This document shows positions 8,458 through 15,031 of a stretch of DNA of 61,997 nt, in pieces. Within the stretch, counting starts at the first letter, position 1. Every line of letters begins with the position of its first letter. This DNA is from CAZTDD01 sp964612675 (GTDB lineage: Bacteria > Hinthialibacterota > Hinthialibacteria > Hinthialibacterales > JAKPRU01), in assembly GCA_964612675.1 (NCBI GenBank), contig CAZTDD010000022.1, positions 1-61,997 of the forward strand. The letters run 5' to 3'. Made by a program: the position numbers and the translations under genes. The notes beneath the pieces were generated by a model that was given only the letters and a program-made list of their open reading frames with translations, did no database searches and was not told the DNA's origin.

Positions 8458-9675
8458 ATGGAAGGAAAGAGATTCATCCGATCCGTACGACTGGAGAATT
8501 TTCTCTCCTTCTCGGGTGAATCTGAAGCCATTGACTTAATGCCTCTGAACGTGCTGATCGGACCGAACGCATCGGGCAAATCGAATCTAATTGAAGCCTT
8601 TTCGATTCTTCGGTCCGCGCCGGCAGACGTGACGAAACCTGTGCGAGAAGGCGGAGGGATTACCGAATGGATTTACAAAGGCGATGCTCAGAGCGCCGTT
8701 GCCAAGGTCGAGGTCACGGTCGAACATCCCGAGGGTGTTATGCCGCTTCGCTACGGCCTGAATTTCGCCCAATCGGGCCAGCGGTTTGAACTTGTTGATG
8801 AATACGTTGAAAACGAAAAGCCGCAACCCGGTCAAGAGGATGTTTATTTCTTCTATCGTTACCAGAATGGTCACCCCGTTTTGAACACACGCATTCGATT
8901 AGAGGAACCGTCGGGGACACAGTCCGGGCGATCAAGACGAGAGCTCCGCCCGGAGCAGCTGACTCCAAATGTGTCCGTATTAAAACAGAAAATAGACTCC
9001 GATCACTATCCTGAACTGACTTATTTGGGTACTCGATTCGCAGGAATCAAGTTATTCCGTGAATGGAATTTCGGACGTTCCACACCTCCCCGCATGCCTC
9101 AGAAAGCAGATTTACCCGAAGATTTTCTCCTGGAGAACGCTGCAAATGTGGGACTTGTGATCAACGACCTCTTGCACCAAAAATCCGTTGGAGACCAGAT
9201 TCGTGAGAACTTGAAGCAGATCTACGAAGGAATCGAGGATATCAGTACCAAGATTCACGGCGGAACAGTCCAGATTTACCTCCACGAACAAGGACTCCAC
9301 ACACCTGTACCCGCCACCCGGCTTTCGGACGGTACTCTCCGTTTCTTGTGTCTTCTGTGCATACTCTGTCATCCGAGTCCCCCTCCTCTGGTTTGCATTG
9401 AAGAACCCGAGCTGGGCGTTCATCCGGATGTGCTCCCCACAATCGCGGATCTGTTAGTGGAGGCTTCTCAGAGAACGCAACTGATCGTAACGACCCATTC
9501 CGACATTCTGGTCTCGGCACTGACAGAGACTCCCGAGTCCATCCTCGTCTGCGAACGCACAGAGAAGGGAAGCGAGATGCGGCGCTTGGACGGAGGAGAG
9601 CTCACAGAATGGCTGGAGAAATACCGTCTAGGGGAGCTGTGGCTGATGGGAGAAATCGGTGGAACGCGATGGTGA
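8458..9675 (+). CDS. AAA_21/RecF-like ATPase of a two-gene module
   Basis: The start chosen is the ATG at 8458, nine bases after an AGAGG site; an in-frame GTG at 8422 is less likely. The 405-residue protein has RLENFLSFSG at the N terminus, a Walker A GPNASGKSN at about 35-43, a long inserted middle region, an ABC-type signature in RLSDGTLRFL (about 288-297), Walker B with tandem acids in LVCIEEPELGVHP (about 309-321) and an H-loop VTTHSDIL (about 344-351). This is the SMC/RecF-related architecture of AAA_21 ATPases found with nuclease or TOPRIM partners in OLD-, PARIS- and similar anti-phage systems. The next gene starts inside its last codons (7-base overlap), implying coupled translation and a complex. 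Defence function is inferred from architecture; a DNA-maintenance role is possible. Confidence 0.87.
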   Translation: MEGKRFIRSVRLENFLSFSGESEAIDLMPLNVLIGPNASGKSNLIEAFSILRSAPADVTKPVREGGGITEWIYKGDAQSAVAKVEVTVEHPEGVMPLRYGLNFAQSGQRFELVDEYVENEKPQPGQEDVYFFYRYQNGHPVLNTRIRLEEPSGTQSGRSRRELRPEQLTPNVSVLKQKIDSDHYPELTYLGTRFAGIKLFREWNFGRSTPPRMPQKADLPEDFLLENAANVGLVINDLLHQKSVGDQIRENLKQIYEGIEDISTKIHGGTVQIYLHEQGLHTPVPATRLSDGTLRFLCLLCILCHPSPPPLVCIEEPELGVHPDVLPTIADLLVEASQRTQLIVTTHSDILVSALTETPESILVCERTEKGSEMRRLDGGELTEWLEKYRLGELWLMGEIGGTRW

Positions 9676-10286
9676 AAGAGATTCGGATCTACATCGAGGG
9701 AGGCGGCGACCATAAAGACACGAAAACCCTTTTGAGGAAAGGTTTTGGCATTTTCCTTGAAGGAGTACGCGACAAGGCCAGAGAGCAGCGTATTGGCTGG
9801 CGAATCGTTGCTTGCGGCTCGCGGGATAGAGCCTACGATATCTTTCTGACCGCCTTGCGAACACACCCCCAATTCTTCAACGTGCTTCTTGTCGATTCGG
9901 AAGGTCCTGTCACTCAATCACCGTGGGAACACCTAAGAGACAGAGACAAATGGGCCGACGGAGACAGATCGGACGATCAGTGCCATCTCATGGTCCAGAT
10001 GATGGAAGCCTGGTTGATCGCCGATCAGGGTGCACTCGAGTCCTTTTACGGCGAAGGATTCAACAGAAACCCTCTTCCAAATGATCCGGATGTCGAACAG
10101 ATCGACAAGAATCGCTTAGAGAAATCGTTGAAGGACGCGACAAAAGACACACAGAAGGGGAAATACGACAAGGGGGATCACTCCCCAAGAATACTCGAGA
10201 AGCTGAGTCCCGATATCGTGCGCCAAAAGGCCAGGCATTGCGATCGACTATTCAATACCTTGCTGAGGATCATTGAAACGAAGTAA
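9669..10286 (+). CDS. DUF4276 TOPRIM-like partner protein
   Basis: I start at MVKEIRIYIEGGGD, whose ATG overlaps the end of the ATPase gene; the 205-residue product begins exactly with the family's conserved strand. IYIEGGGDHKD (Glu10, Asp14) and NVLLVDSEGPV (Asp76, Glu78) match the two acidic motifs of TOPRIM folds (Glu after strand 1, DxD/E after strand 3). MVQMMEAWLIADQGALESFY is the other hallmark of DUF4276 proteins. The second half is charged and helical, rich in Lys and Asp (residues about 145-190). In related two-gene modules the ATPase senses or clamps and the TOPRIM subunit is the effector nuclease; that is family-level inference. The pair stands alone between a housekeeping gene and a convergent secreted-protein gene. 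Confidence 0.82.
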   Translation: MVKEIRIYIEGGGDHKDTKTLLRKGFGIFLEGVRDKAREQRIGWRIVACGSRDRAYDIFLTALRTHPQFFNVLLVDSEGPVTQSPWEHLRDRDKWADGDRSDDQCHLMVQMMEAWLIADQGALESFYGEGFNRNPLPNDPDVEQIDKNRLEKSLKDATKDTQKGKYDKGDHSPRILEKLSPDIVRQKARHCDRLFNTLLRIIETK

Positions 10287-10299
10287 GCCTCGCCTTCCG

Positions 10300-10313
10300 A
10301 CAAGGTTCCTTGT
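10300..10313. terminator. Small palindrome between convergent genes
   Basis: ACAAGG-TT-CCTTGT is a perfect 6-bp inverted repeat 14 bases past the stop of the DUF4276 gene and before the convergent gene ending at 10357. It is too short and lacks a T run for a strong rho-independent terminator, so a weak terminator or a protein site are both possible. Confidence 0.25.
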
Positions 10314-10356
10314 TCAACATCGACACATCAGATTCGCTTATAGACTGTCACGTATT

Positions 10357-11775
10357 CTAATTCAGTGACAAACCGGCGTCATCCAAATCAAGCCGATACA
10401 GAATCTGGTTGTAATCGTGGCGTGGTGTGACTGCGGGATCATCTGCAAACTGCTGCGTGTATGTTCCCTCAAATAAGAGTATCGGTGAATCCGGAGGGGT
10501 AAACGCCGGGTGCAAGCGCGGGTTATAGAACGTGTAATTCGTGTGGGTCACTACCTTGATCGCCGGCCCCCATGGACCCGTAGGGCAGTCGGCCTCCGCA
10601 TACCAGATCTCCCCAAGAGGGGACGGTTCTCCGTGCAACTCCGTGAAGACTGCAACCCACTTTTTGCGATAGGAATTCCACGCAATGGAGCCCCGATGGG
10701 GAGTAATTCGTTCATCGCCCGCGATAGACGGCACAGTCTTTTGCGGCTCCAGGGGCTGCCAGGACTCTGGATCGCTCCATGCCTCAAAGCAGGGAGCACA
10801 TTTCAGGTGGGGAAACGGGTCGCCAAACAGAACCCATTCTTTCTCGTTGGTGTCCGTCCAAAATGTGGCGTGACCGTCGGGACTGACTGGCGGCTTGGGA
10901 GATTCGGACGTTTTCGTCCACAATACGCGATATTGCTCGAATTCTTCGGTTTCCTCGTTCCAGACGCACAGTCCAGTTTCGTAGACTGTCAAAGGCGGCT
11001 TCACTTTGACGTACTGTGCAACCAGGCGCTCTTTGCTTTCTTTATCCGGGAGACTTACGTACCCGCTGACCCACGTCGGACCGTCTCCCGGCATTTTGGC
11101 GATCACCCGGGGGATTCCCTTATTGTCGGTAAAGTAATCATAACGAAGGCGAATCGGCGGCTTGAATGACTGAAGAGGGCGAAGACTCGTTGTAGCGCCG
11201 ATCATGTGGAACAATCCGAGCGGATACTCCGGCAGCGTCGTGTCGCCCCATGCCCAATATAGCCTGCCGCGATGGACAGCGTTCTGAACACTGTCACAGC
11301 CCAAAATCCCTTGTTCACGCCATTCCGATTCCAAACCGAGTTTTTGAGACTCCGCGTAAATTCCGCCCCCGGTGATACGGCCGAGACGTTTGGCCGGAAG
11401 CAAGCGTTTCACTTTCACAGTCAGCCTTCCGCCGGGCGTGGGGGTAAGACGGACTCCCCGGTAACCAAATCCATCTTTGGGCACTTCGTATCCGTGCCCC
11501 TCTACAAAGAACCAAGTTTCCACACCCATGAGCTCGGGCAAGTCGAACGCAATGACTCCCGCGTTGTCGGAGACGAACCGGACGTTATGAGTTGTACGTA
11601 GCTCGACCAACGGAACAGGCCAGCCGCTATCCTCTTCAACAATGTCAATCCTGCATGGCTCAACGGCATGAACCGGCCGGGAAACAAGGAGCGCAGCGGC
11701 GAGTTGAACCGTGCACAATAGAAAGACGACCGTCAAGCGCGTTCCAACGATCCACTCTTGCGAGAATCCGCGCAT
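10357..11775 (-). CDS. Secreted propeller-like protein of a Planctomycete-type family
   Basis: Taking the ATG at 11775 gives about 472 residues (a GTG at 11790 is the alternative). A hydrophobic leader ends ALLVSRPVHA. The mature N terminus (PCRIDIVEEDSGWPVPLVEL, then RTTHNVRFVSDNAGVIAFD and a GYRGVRL strand) looks like a carboxypeptidase-regulatory beta sandwich. The rest (RITGGGIYAESQKLG, GRLYWAWGDTTLPEYPLGLF, HATFWTDTNEKEWVLFGDPF, WNSYRKKWVAVFTE, WYAEADCPTGPWGPA, FYNPRLHPAF) has blade-like repeats with Trp/Tyr-Gly-Asp and Asp-rich loops, similar to GH43/DUF4185-like beta propellers. I recognise the family as common in Planctomycete-like genomes but know no assigned reaction; glycan binding or hydrolysis is the natural guess. 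The leader overlaps a HEPN relic in another frame. Confidence 0.75.
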   Translation of the reverse strand: MRGFSQEWIVGTRLTVVFLLCTVQLAAALLVSRPVHAVEPCRIDIVEEDSGWPVPLVELRTTHNVRFVSDNAGVIAFDLPELMGVETWFFVEGHGYEVPKDGFGYRGVRLTPTPGGRLTVKVKRLLPAKRLGRITGGGIYAESQKLGLESEWREQGILGCDSVQNAVHRGRLYWAWGDTTLPEYPLGLFHMIGATTSLRPLQSFKPPIRLRYDYFTDNKGIPRVIAKMPGDGPTWVSGYVSLPDKESKERLVAQYVKVKPPLTVYETGLCVWNEETEEFEQYRVLWTKTSESPKPPVSPDGHATFWTDTNEKEWVLFGDPFPHLKCAPCFEAWSDPESWQPLEPQKTVPSIAGDERITPHRGSIAWNSYRKKWVAVFTELHGEPSPLGEIWYAEADCPTGPWGPAIKVVTHTNYTFYNPRLHPAFTPPDSPILLFEGTYTQQFADDPAVTPRHDYNQILYRLDLDDAGLSLN

Positions 11776-11837
11776 CTTCCAAGGTCTCACGGGCTTTTGG
11801 CAGCCGGTAGGTGATTAGATCCTGATACCATTCATCT
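11677..11837 (-). pseudogene. HEPN-domain relic, frameshifted
   Basis: In a frame different from the secreted-protein gene, the minus strand reads EWYQDLI then YRLPKARETLEDARIL and RWNA, ending near 11738. HEPN proteins typically read YRLxRAxETLEEAxLL....RWNxxVNRLYYAxFYAVSALL. After one extra base the same alignment continues in the frame of the secreted protein, where AAALLVSRPVHA matches the HEPN strand (S)ALLxSRxLHA at the expected distance: 52 bases from the Trp codon to ALL against 51 expected. Nothing HEPN-like follows. This is best explained as the N-terminal half of a HEPN toxin gene, broken by a +1 frameshift and deletion, next to a nucleotidyltransferase gene, its common partner. 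The alignment is by eye. Confidence 0.5.
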
Positions 11838-11867
11838 CTTCCAGCACACTGCCTCGGTTGGGCGAGA

Positions 11868-12029
11868 CTATCGGGAATCGCCTTCTTGTTGCTTCCTCTT
11901 CTTCGCCTGAGCCAATTTCAAACAGAGCGACCGCAGATCCGAGACCATTCTCAGCCGACGTCCAATGGCCTGCGGCGTCATGTCGCGACTCGTCTGCCGG
12001 CTTCGGTCCGTTTGCTGAGACTGCTTCAT
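11868..12029 (-). CDS. Small basic protein linked to the nucleotidyltransferase
   Basis: A 53-residue open frame starts one base after the stop of the nucleotidyltransferase gene. It begins MKQSQQTDRSRQTSRDMTPQ, continues AIGRRLRMVSDLRSLCLKLA and ends QAKKRKQQEGDSR. The second half is a clear amphipathic, basic helix. A diverged copy of its core (MTPQAI...LRIVSDLRALCLKLAQAK) occurs upstream of the nucleotidyltransferase, so the segment is under some selection or is part of a mobile unit. I know no function; its tight spacing suggests cotranslation with the nucleotidyltransferase and possibly an accessory or antitoxin role. Confidence 0.5.
   Translation of the reverse strand: MKQSQQTDRSRQTSRDMTPQAIGRRLRMVSDLRSLCLKLAQAKKRKQQEGDSR
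11902..11994 (-). repeat. 93-bp direct repeat, copy A
   Basis: This segment matches 12510-12602 in the same orientation at 83 of 93 positions without gaps (counted by eye). Copy A lies within the 53-residue small gene. The two copies flank the nucleotidyltransferase gene, so recombination between them would delete it. Confidence 0.85.
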
Positions 12030-12030
12030 G

Positions 12031-12495
12031 TCATTCGCTCCCGTCGAGACGCTCTAAATCCACAAGATCTTGTGGTCTTCCAGCCAAGCGTTTCATTGTT
12101 CGCAGTCCATCGAGAGAAACGACTTTCAAGGAATAATCATCGACCTGATATGTCTCCCGTCCCGCCCAAACGTCCTCCAGAATCGGCGAGACGAGGACCA
12201 AATCCACGGTGAGCAATTCCTCTCCGCTCGCTTTAGAGATACGGTAAATCCGTGATTCCGTTTCCTGGCCTATGTCAAACGGGATACTCCCTCCGGACAG
12301 CGTGTATCCGTGGGCGTTAAGCAGATGGAGAACACTCTCCAAGTCCTCACCCTTTATCAAGATGTCGATATCTTGAGTCGCTCGCGGGAAACCGTGAAGC
12401 GCCACGGCCAAACCGCCACAGAGCGCGTACTCGATGCCTTGTTCATTCAGCTTGCTGGCAATTTGCTGCAGTTCTTCACCGATATTCAGTGTCAC
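12031..12495 (-). CDS. Nucleotidyltransferase of the AbiEii/DUF6036 type
   Basis: The 154-residue protein starts at a GTG that overlaps the preceding small gene by four bases (GTGA). After the helix EELQQIASKLNEQGIEYAL comes the polymerase-beta-type active site CGGLAVALHGFPRATQDIDI (GG, then RxTxDxDxL supplying two metal-binding Asp), and TVDLVLVSP supplies the third acidic position. The C-terminal part, VVSLDGLRTMKRLAGRPQDL then VDLERLDG, is the usual K-x-x-A-x-R-x-x-D-x-x-D end of these small MNTases. Such proteins act in toxin-antitoxin and abortive-infection modules, either as tRNA-modifying toxins or as antitoxins that AMPylate HEPN toxins. The HEPN relic and other TA genes nearby support that setting. 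Confidence 0.82.
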   Translation of the reverse strand: MTLNIGEELQQIASKLNEQGIEYALCGGLAVALHGFPRATQDIDILIKGEDLESVLHLLNAHGYTLSGGSIPFDIGQETESRIYRISKASGEELLTVDLVLVSPILEDVWAGRETYQVDDYSLKVVSLDGLRTMKRLAGRPQDLVDLERLDGSE

Positions 12496-12665
12496 TCTGT
12501 TCTCTCCTTTTCGCCTGAGCCAATTTCAAACAGAGTGCCCGCAGATCCGAGACTATTCTCAGCCAACACACGATGGCCTGCGGTGTCATGTCGCAACTCG
12601 TCCGCAATCTCTTCAGTCAATTCGAGTTGCCCTTTGAGAATCAAGGTAAACTCATGTTTGGTCAT
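12492..12665 (-). CDS. Short hybrid ORF, fragment of a small antitoxin-like protein
   Basis: This 57-residue frame begins MTKHEFTLILKGQLELTEEI, resembling the start of small MTxHEFTLxL proteins often paired with toxins, which normally run on for 70-90 residues. After ADEL the sequence enters the 93-bp repeat (copy B) in a different frame from the one used by copy A and ends GSGEKERTE. So the N-terminal third seems genuine and the rest a fusion created by recombination. Its stop overlaps the nucleotidyltransferase GTG and its start overlaps the end of the BrnA-like gene by 14 bases, so it may still be translated as a link in the operon. In the alternative frame copy B encodes a 37-residue version of the small basic protein (12476-12589). 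Confidence 0.45.
   Translation of the reverse strand: MTKHEFTLILKGQLELTEEIADELRHDTAGHRVLAENSLGSAGTLFEIGSGEKERTE
12510..12602 (-). repeat. 93-bp direct repeat, copy B
   Basis: This is the partner of 11902-11994, with 83 of 93 bases shared. The copy keeps the small-protein frame open (RTSCDMTPQAI...SDLRALCLKLAQAK), but that frame starts without its own leader sequence and runs into the nucleotidyltransferase gene. Confidence 0.85.
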
Positions 12666-12957
12666 TTTGATCGCTTTGGGTTCTCTCTACCAATCGACCA
12701 GTAATATACTTGTGGAGCACACTCCCCATGAGTGTCTGATAGGGGATTCCCTCTTCTACGGCCCGAACCTGGATGTCCTCCAGGTCTTTCGAGGAGATCC
12801 GGATGTTCACTCGTCGGTCTTTGTTCAATGTGTTGCGTGCGTACACACGGTGCCGACTGATCTCCTCCTCAACATTCGGCACAGATTCCCATTCACCGTT
12901 TTCCAGAGATTCAAGAAGTTCGCGTTCTTCGTTGTCAAGTTGCAGGTCCTTTGTCAT
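12652..12957 (-). CDS. CopG/BrnA-like antitoxin
   Basis: The 101-residue protein begins with an acidic helix (DNEERELLESLENGEWESVP) that would embrace the toxin, a linker (NVEEEISRHRVYARNTLNK), then a ribbon-helix-helix segment DRRVNIRISSKDLEDIQVRA and EEGIPYQTLMGSVLHKYITG, ending in a polar tail. This order, with a C-terminal CopG-type DNA-binding domain, is the usual form of antitoxins paired with BrnT-like toxins. It starts four bases after the toxin stop, keeping the toxin-first order of brnTA operons. It should neutralise the toxin and repress the promoter upstream at about 13245-13265. Nothing is missing, so the pair looks intact, unlike its neighbours. Confidence 0.88.
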   Translation of the reverse strand: MTKDLQLDNEERELLESLENGEWESVPNVEEEISRHRVYARNTLNKDRRVNIRISSKDLEDIQVRAVEEGIPYQTLMGSVLHKYITGRLVERTQSDQNDQT

Positions 12958-12961
12958 CGAA

Positions 12962-13228
12962 TCACCTCAGGTATTTGCGGGTCAATTTCCGACTCGGAAT
13001 GATCGTCTTTAAGAAGCGTTCTTCACCTTGTTCCACGTATGGCACTGCATACACGTACTTTCGAATTTTCACAATAAGCACCTTCTGATGGGGATATCGC
13101 CTTTCGTTGGGATTCCCTATCACGTCCAGCAAATCTCCGCGGTCAATGTGCAGAACCACCTGCTCAAAACTCACACCGCGTACGTCCCTCAGCCAGAGTT
13201 TTTTTTCATAGTCCCATCGATAGCGCAT
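12962..13228 (-). CDS. BrnT-like ribonuclease toxin
   Basis: I prefer the ATG at 13228 (88 residues) to the GTG one codon earlier. The sequence RYRWDYEKKLWLRDVRGVSF, then VVLHIDRGDLLDVIGNPNE, KVLIVKIRKYVYAVPYVEQG and ERFLKTIIPSRKLTRKYLR has the beta-rich fold of small RelE/BrnT-like toxins: a W-x-x-E-K start, a GVSFE helix, a central strand pair and the FLKTIIPSRK-x-x-KYL end. The basic C terminus (Lys, Arg, Tyr) would contact RNA. It is encoded directly before its antitoxin with a four-base gap, and a compact palindromic promoter region lies just upstream. The family is known as a bacteriostatic mRNA-cleaving toxin; activity here is inferred. Confidence 0.85.
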   Translation of the reverse strand: MRYRWDYEKKLWLRDVRGVSFEQVVLHIDRGDLLDVIGNPNERRYPHQKVLIVKIRKYVYAVPYVEQGEERFLKTIIPSRKLTRKYLR

Positions 13229-13244
13229 CACGCAAGTAGTTTAT

Positions 13245-13265
13245 CACATTGTGTGCCTTTAGGCA
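13245..13265 (-). promoter_or_regulatory. Putative autoregulated promoter/operator of the BrnT/BrnA-like operon
   Basis: Read on the minus strand, TGCC-TAAA-GGCA and CACA-A-TGTG are two adjacent palindromes starting 17 bases before the toxin ATG. A TTGCCT at about 13266-13261 followed 17 bases later by TAAACT could serve as -35/-10 elements, so a repressor bound to the palindromes would block them. This fits autorepression by the ribbon-helix-helix antitoxin; it is a visual prediction. Confidence 0.35.
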
Positions 13266-13415
13266 ACGATATTACATGACATGATCCTGACAGGGAGACC
13301 CTGCAAAAATGGAGTGGTATTCACCACCATCCCCACAATTCGCAGGACTGTACAGGCGTCCTGAGGAGCGCCAACCAGACGATTGCCGCTCGGATTTCAT
13401 TGCGATTCGGCGTGG

Positions 13416-14606
13416 TCAATACCGCATCCCGGCCTTCTCCAGTCGGTCCACAACCTCACGCATCCGGTCCTCTTCGACAGTCAACGCGATTCGTAGATAG
13501 CCTTCCCCATGCTTCCCAAAACCGGAACCCGGTGTGATGAGCACACCTGCCTCAACAAGCACTTTCGTGGCGAAATCGGCGGAGGATGCACCTTTTTCGG
13601 GGACAGGTGTCCAGACAAAAAACGTGGCGGGCGGCTTGCGCGGCTGCCACCCCAACCGTTCAAGCCCTTCAATGAGAACATCGCGACGTCGCTGATAGAC
13701 TCCACAGATTTCTTTGGTGAAATCCATGCTCCCCGTCAACGCGGCAATCGCTGCGTGTTGAATCGGTTCGAAAATCCCCATATCCAAATTCGACTTCAGT
13801 TTCCCAAGAGCGCCGATGACCTGTGCATTGCCAACCGCGAACGCACACCGCCATCCGCTCATATTGAACGTCTTTGACATGGAGTGGAATTCGATGCCAA
13901 CTTCTTTCGCGCCCGGTGCTTCCAGGAAGGAAGGCTGCCGGTTTCCGTCGAATACCATCTCCGCATACGGCGCATCATGAGCGATAATAATATTGTGCGT
14001 CTTCGCAAACTGCACCGCTTTCGCGAAAAAATCCACCGAGCAGATGGAAGCGGTCGGATTGCTCGGGAAATTCAAGAGCAGCAATTTCGCTCGTTTGCAG
14101 ATCTCTTCAGGGATCGTGTCGAGGTCCGGTGCAAATCCGTTGGATTCCAGAAGAGGCACGAAATGGACTTCCCCGCCCGCCGTCACAATGCCGGGCAAAT
14201 ACGCCGGATAACACGGATCGGGAACGAGAACGACGTCCCCTGGATTGATCAGCGCTAACGGGAGGCCGCTCATGCCGCCTTTGCTGCCGATTACGGACAT
14301 GACCTCGATATTCGGATCGAGGTCAACACCGTACTGCCGTTGGTACCACTGTGCAACAGCCTTCCGAAAAGCAGGCAGTCCTTTGAACGACGGATAATGG
14401 TGATTGTCGGGATTCAAGGCCGCTTCGCAGAGCGTGTCCACGATATATTTCGGCGTTGGACGGTCCGGGTCGCCGACCGAAAGGTCGATCACATCGACTC
14501 CTTTCGCCTCTTGTTCTTCTTTTTGTTGATCGAGCGCATCGAACAAATAAACAGGAAAGTGTTTCAGGCGTTCTGCTGGTTGGATATTCATATCGAGTTC
14601 TCCCAT
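13416..14606 (-). CDS. dapL: LL-diaminopimelate aminotransferase
   Basis: The 396-residue class I/II PLP aminotransferase has the N-terminal AERLKHFPVYLFDALDQQK, IDLSVGDPDRPTP, NHHYPSFKGLPAFRKAVAQW, the cofactor-contacting SKGGMSGLPLALINPGDVV, NFPSNPTASIC, IIAHDAPYAEMVFDG and the Schiff-base lysine in SMSKTFNMSGWRCAFAVGN. The DapL-type core and its place next to lysA support conversion of tetrahydrodipicolinate straight to LL-diaminopimelate, bypassing the succinyl or acetyl branches. This variant is typical of Planctomycetes/Chlamydiae-like and several anaerobic lineages. A general aminotransferase remains possible. It is the last gene of lysA-cupin-dapL, all on the minus strand; an in-frame MNIQPAERL start lies five codons inside. 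Confidence 0.87.
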   Translation of the reverse strand: MGELDMNIQPAERLKHFPVYLFDALDQQKEEQEAKGVDVIDLSVGDPDRPTPKYIVDTLCEAALNPDNHHYPSFKGLPAFRKAVAQWYQRQYGVDLDPNIEVMSVIGSKGGMSGLPLALINPGDVVLVPDPCYPAYLPGIVTAGGEVHFVPLLESNGFAPDLDTIPEEICKRAKLLLLNFPSNPTASICSVDFFAKAVQFAKTHNIIIAHDAPYAEMVFDGNRQPSFLEAPGAKEVGIEFHSMSKTFNMSGWRCAFAVGNAQVIGALGKLKSNLDMGIFEPIQHAAIAALTGSMDFTKEICGVYQRRRDVLIEGLERLGWQPRKPPATFFVWTPVPEKGASSADFATKVLVEAGVLITPGSGFGKHGEGYLRIALTVEEDRMREVVDRLEKAGMRY

Positions 14607-14668
14607 AGTCGGTTTATTGAGTTCACGTATCGCTTCCCTATCGCCGGATCGCTGAAATAGAACCTGGA

Positions 14669-15019
14669 TCAGTCCTCGTCGGGGATTCTGTCATCCGGCA
14701 AATAGGGGAATTTCATGAAGACCGCCACACAATCTTCCTCTGTATCGTTGATCAAATCGTGCTTTTCACCCGCGTCGATTCGGAATGCGTCTCCAGGCTT
14801 GACCCGATGCTCGACACCGTTAATTACGAACTTGGGCGTCCCCTCCAGAAAGAAAAAAGTCTCCTCGACAACACGGTGGACGTGTCTGCCATAGTCCCTG
14901 GAGGATTGTCCCGGCTTCATCCGCACAAGTCCCCACTCGATATTGGGACCCTGCATCATGTATTTCGCGCCTGCGTCTCCCATCGACCAGGACACTTCAT
15001 CTGCGTTTCGATATTTCAT
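14669..15019 (-). CDS. Cupin-domain protein between lysA and dapL
   Basis: The 116-residue protein is a single small beta barrel. The first cupin motif is GRHVHRVVEETFFFLEGTP (two His and Glu as likely metal ligands) and the second is VKPGDAFRIDAGEKHDLIND, with the third His. The N-terminal part contains WGLVRMKPGQSSRDYG. Such cupins act as mannose-6-phosphate isomerase-like or regulatory sugar/metal-binding proteins; the substrate cannot be read here. It begins 12 bases after the stop of the diaminopimelate decarboxylase gene and precedes dapL by about 60 bases, so it is probably cotranscribed with lysine synthesis genes, which is unusual and may hint at a metabolic link. Confidence 0.85.
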   Translation of the reverse strand: MKYRNADEVSWSMGDAGAKYMMQGPNIEWGLVRMKPGQSSRDYGRHVHRVVEETFFFLEGTPKFVINGVEHRVKPGDAFRIDAGEKHDLINDTEEDCVAVFMKFPYLPDDRIPDED

Positions 15020-15031
15020 AATTGGCCCCCT

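Noticed and set aside
13343..13363. CAGGAC...GTCCTG hairpin downstream of dapL as a terminator
   Set aside because: Only six base pairs with a nine-base loop and no T run on the minus strand.
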